Below, piece by piece: positions 5,689 to 8,600 of a stretch of 8,600 nucleotides of DNA. The notes beneath the pieces are model-generated. The model worked only from the letters and a program-made list of their open reading frames with translations. It was not told where the DNA came from and ran no database searches. The DNA comes from Candidatus Proendomicrobium guianensium. Its GTDB lineage: Bacteria; Elusimicrobiota; Endomicrobiia; Endomicrobiales; Endomicrobiaceae. The position numbers and the translations under genes are program-made. The number at the start of each line of letters is the position of its first letter. The stretch's first letter is position 1. The DNA lies in assembly GCA_009785775.1 (NCBI GenBank), contig WQVR01000024.1, forward strand, positions 1-8,600, written 5' to 3'.

Positions 5689-8600
5689 TGGCAGAATTTA
5701 TACATTTACATAACCACACCGAATACTCTTTGCTTGACGGAGCATGCCGCATAACGGGCGAAGACGGCAAACCGGGCGACATTTTCCATTTAATAGCTAA
5801 AGAACACAAAAGCTCCGCGCTTGCCATAACCGATCACGGTAATATGTACGGCGCTATAGAATTTTACCGCTCGGCAAAAAAATCGGGCATTAAACCTATA
5901 ATAGGTTGTGAAGTTTACGTTGCGCCAAAATCCCGCTTTGACAGAACTTTAGATAAAAATTCTGACGACAGCGTAAACTATAACCACTTAACGCTATTAG
6001 CCAAAAATTTTGAAGGTTACCAAAACCTTATGCGTTTAGTCAGCGCGGGTTTTACCGAAGGGTTCTATTATAAACCCCGCGTAGATAAAGAAATTTTGCG
6101 TAAATATTCCGGCGGGCTTATAGCATTGTCGGGGTGTTTAGCGGGGGAAGTTGCAAGTTGCCTGCTTAATGAAAAGCATGAAAAAGCCCTTGCCGCCGCT
6201 ATAGAGTATCAGGAGATTTTCGGGAAAGAAAATTTTTATTTAGAAATTATGGACCATGGTCTGCCCGAGCAACAAAAAATTATACCCGACTTAATAGAAC
6301 TTTCAAAAAAAACATTGATACCGCTTGTCGCTACTAATGACTGCCACTTTTTAAGAAAAGAAGACGCCCGCATTCACGACATTTTGCTTTGCATAGGCAC
6401 AAGCAAAACGTTTGACGATCCTAACCGTATGCGTTTTGACAGTGACCTTTTTTATTATCGCTCGCCTGACGAAATGGCGGCTCTTTTTTCGTATTTGCCC
6501 GACGCTATAAAAAACACGCTTGAAATTGCCGAAAAAACTAATCTTGAAATCCCTACTGACCAACTGTTGCTTCCCAACTACCCCGTGCCGGAAGGAGAAA
6601 CGCCCGAAAGTTATCTTTTAAAACTTTGCAATGAGGGCTTAAAAGCGCGTTACGGCACGCCAAATACCGAGCAGGTAAACCGCCTTAACCACGAACTTGC
6701 GGTTATAAACAAAATGGGTTTTGCTTCTTATTTTTTAATAGTTTGGGATTTTATTTTATACGCCAAAAAGTCAGGCATACCCGTGGGCCCGGGGCGCGGT
6801 TCAGGCGCGGGCTCTATGGTGGCATATACGCTTGGCATTACAGATATTTGCCCTTTGCATTACGGGCTTTTGTTTGAACGGTTTTTAAACCCCGACAGGC
6901 TATCCATGCCCGATTTGGACATAGACTTTGCAGATACGGGCAGGGATAAAGTAATAGAATACGTTATCAATAAATACGGCGCGCAAAATTGCGCGCAAAT
7001 TATAACTTTCGGCTCTATGCAGTCGCGGTTAGTAATTAAAGACGTTGCGCGCGTTATGGGTTTTACGCCAACCGAATCCAACAATATAGCAAAACTTATA
7101 CCGCAAAACGCTTCTATCGCCAAAGCCCTTGAAACTTCGGCGGACTTTCGCGCGCTTAGCCGCGCGGACACGCGCATTGCAGAGCTTATCTCAACAAGCC
7201 AAAAGCTTGAAGGCTTAAAACGCCATACGGGCGTGCATGCGGCGGGTATGGTAATAGCAAACGAAAGCATAACAAACTATTCGCCGCTTTCAAAAGGCAG
7301 CCGCGATATTATTACCACCCAGTATGACGGCGATGTTTTACCCGCCTTAGGTCTTTTAAAGGTAGATTTTTTAGGGCTTAGAACATTAACAATTATTGAT
7401 GACGCCGTAAATTTAATTAAGTTGTCCAAGCCTGATTTTAATATAAACTCTATCCCGCTTGACGACCCTAAAGCCTTTGAACTTTTGTGCAATGCTTTAA
7501 CGCTTGGCGTGTTTCAGTTGGAATCTAAAGGCATGCGGGAGTTAATGCACAAACTTAAACCCTCAAGCATTGAAGACGTGATAGCTTTAATAGCCCTTTA
7601 TCGCCCGGGGCCTATGGGTGCGGGGATGCTCGACATTTTTGTAAACCGCAAGCATGGCAAAATTAAAATAGCTTATGACCACCCCTTACAAGAGCCCATA
7701 CTAAAAGACACCTACGGCGTAATTTTATATCAGGAACAAGTAATGAAAATGGCAACTGCTCTTGCCGGATTTACCCCCGGTGATGCAGACGTTTTGCGCA
7801 AAGCTATGGGTAAAAAAATACCTGAAGAAATGGAAAAACTGCGCGAAAAATTTGTAGAGGGCGCGCGCAAAAACGGCATTGAAAAGAAAATTGCCGAAAA
7901 AATTTACGGCGATATTTATGAGTTTGCGGGGTATGGCTTTAACAAATCCCACTCTGCGGCTTACGGCATGGTAAGTTATCAAACAGCTTATCTTAAAGCC
8001 AACTATCCGCTGGAATATATTACGGCGCTTTTAAATTCTGAAATCGGACGCAGCGCCATTAAAGATAATGAAGACAGCAAAATGGTAAATTATCTTGAAG
8101 ACGCAAAACTTTTTAACATTACAATCTTGCCGCCCGATATTAATACGTCAAAAAAACTTTTTGCGATAGAAGGGGGGCAGTCTGCCCATGGCAATATCCG
8201 TTTTGGTTTGCTTGCCATAAAAAATGTGGGCGAAGCTATAGCCGAAGAAATAGAAAAAGTGCGCGCCGAAAAAGGCGCCTTTAAGGCGTGGGACGGTTTT
8301 TTAGAAAGTATTGACTTAAAAACAACAAACAAGAAAGCCTTAGAATGCCTTGCAAAAGCAGGCGTGTTTGACAGCTTTGGCGGTGACAGCCCTCAGGGCG
8401 ATAACCATTTGCAAACCCGCGCGGAAATTTTAAGTTCTATAGATGAAAGCGTAGACAGCGCCTTAAAAGCCCAAAAGAATGCCGATGTTTTAGAACTTTT
8501 TGAAATGTCTGAAATTAAAGCAGGCAAAGTTCGCCCGCAAACCCCTCCGCTTGAATCTCATGAAGCTTTAGAATTTGAAAAAGAAGTTTTAGGTTTTTAT
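5688..8600 (+). CDS. dnaE: DNA polymerase III alpha subunit, DnaE1 type (3' end beyond window)
   Basis: This is the catalytic subunit of the replicative polymerase; 971 codons are visible and the frame stays open to the last base. Residues 1-225 are a PHP domain with a complete metal-site set: H8, H10, D17, H50, E75, H100, C150, D218, H220. The polymerase core has GPGRGSGAGS in the palm, the PDLDIDF motif with catalytic D411 and D413, and the third aspartate D560 in KVDFLGL. Fingers motifs include FQLESKGM, ALYRPGPM, ILYQEQVM and FAGYGFNKSHSAAY. A helix-hairpin-helix-like stretch (IRFGLLAIKNVGEAIA) follows. The clamp-binding region reads VLELF (934-938) instead of a canonical Q-starting motif. 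The sequence stops at KEVLGFY, so the OB-fold and tail are missing. ATG 5688 shares its A with the hydE stop, and AAGGAT at 5671-5676 is a weak ribosome site. Confidence 0.97.
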   Translation, partial: MAEFIHLHNHTEYSLLDGACRITGEDGKPGDIFHLIAKEHKSSALAITDHGNMYGAIEFYRSAKKSGIKPIIGCEVYVAPKSRFDRTLDKNSDDSVNYNHLTLLAKNFEGYQNLMRLVSAGFTEGFYYKPRVDKEILRKYSGGLIALSGCLAGEVASCLLNEKHEKALAAAIEYQEIFGKENFYLEIMDHGLPEQQKIIPDLIELSKKTLIPLVATNDCHFLRKEDARIHDILLCIGTSKTFDDPNRMRFDSDLFYYRSPDEMAALFSYLPDAIKNTLEIAEKTNLEIPTDQLLLPNYPVPEGETPESYLLKLCNEGLKARYGTPNTEQVNRLNHELAVINKMGFASYFLIVWDFILYAKKSGIPVGPGRGSGAGSMVAYTLGITDICPLHYGLLFERFLNPDRLSMPDLDIDFADTGRDKVIEYVINKYGAQNCAQIITFGSMQSRLVIKDVARVMGFTPTESNNIAKLIPQNASIAKALETSADFRALSRADTRIAELISTSQKLEGLKRHTGVHAAGMVIANESITNYSPLSKGSRDIITTQYDGDVLPALGLLKVDFLGLRTLTIIDDAVNLIKLSKPDFNINSIPLDDPKAFELLCNALTLGVFQLESKGMRELMHKLKPSSIEDVIALIALYRPGPMGAGMLDIFVNRKHGKIKIAYDHPLQEPILKDTYGVILYQEQVMKMATALAGFTPGDADVLRKAMGKKIPEEMEKLREKFVEGARKNGIEKKIAEKIYGDIYEFAGYGFNKSHSAAYGMVSYQTAYLKANYPLEYITALLNSEIGRSAIKDNEDSKMVNYLEDAKLFNITILPPDINTSKKLFAIEGGQSAHGNIRFGLLAIKNVGEAIAEEIEKVRAEKGAFKAWDGFLESIDLKTTNKKALECLAKAGVFDSFGGDSPQGDNHLQTRAEILSSIDESVDSALKAQKNADVLELFEMSEIKAGKVRPQTPPLESHEALEFEKEVLGFY

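Noticed and set aside
6860..8332. Several minus-strand frames of 70-136 codons opposite dnaE
   Set aside because: dnaE is continuous and fully motif-supported on the plus strand here; these are antisense shadows.

Overview
The window looks like a chromosomal stretch from an anaerobic, fermentative, didermic (outer-membrane) bacterium of moderate to low GC. The supporting genes are a TonB-dependent outer-membrane receptor, a [FeFe]-hydrogenase maturase (HydE) and a bacterial replicative polymerase (DnaE). The mix of AT-rich spacers with GC-rich intergenic repeats and hairpins would fit Elusimicrobiota (Elusimicrobium-like). That assignment is an impression from protein style, not a demonstrated identity.

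Layout. Positions 1-94 hold a hairpin downstream of a minus-strand TonB-dependent receptor (95-1993). A 334-bp divergent spacer (1994-2327) follows. It carries a candidate promoter and operator dyad for the receptor, a 37-bp direct repeat present twice, and three pairs of a GTAAAAA motif, each pair with 20-bp spacing. Everything after this is on the plus strand: a family-2 glycosyltransferase (2328-3335); a 406-bp AT-rich spacer rich in promoter-like sequences and dyads; an XRE-HTH/S24 (LexA/CI-like) repressor (3742-4419); a strong 23-bp-stem terminator (4445-4498); then hydE (4552-5688) overlapping dnaE by one base (5688 to the window end, C-terminus missing).

How the genes relate. The window is not one pathway. 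The receptor, the glycosyltransferase and the S24 repressor appear to be separate transcription units, while hydE and dnaE are probably co-transcribed and translationally coupled although their functions are unrelated. The glycosyltransferase and hydE both lack a Shine-Dalgarno sequence and have a -10-like hexamer ending exactly 6 nt before the ATG, which suggests leaderless mRNAs. The receptor and the S24 repressor have clear Shine-Dalgarno sites.

I found no tRNA, rRNA, CRISPR array, transposase or clear phage structural gene. Nothing here is convincingly a new multi-gene system. The most worthwhile leads are the intergenic repeat architecture, the leaderless-start pattern, the intact PHP metal site with a degenerate clamp motif in DnaE, and the dyad-rich region before the S24 repressor.
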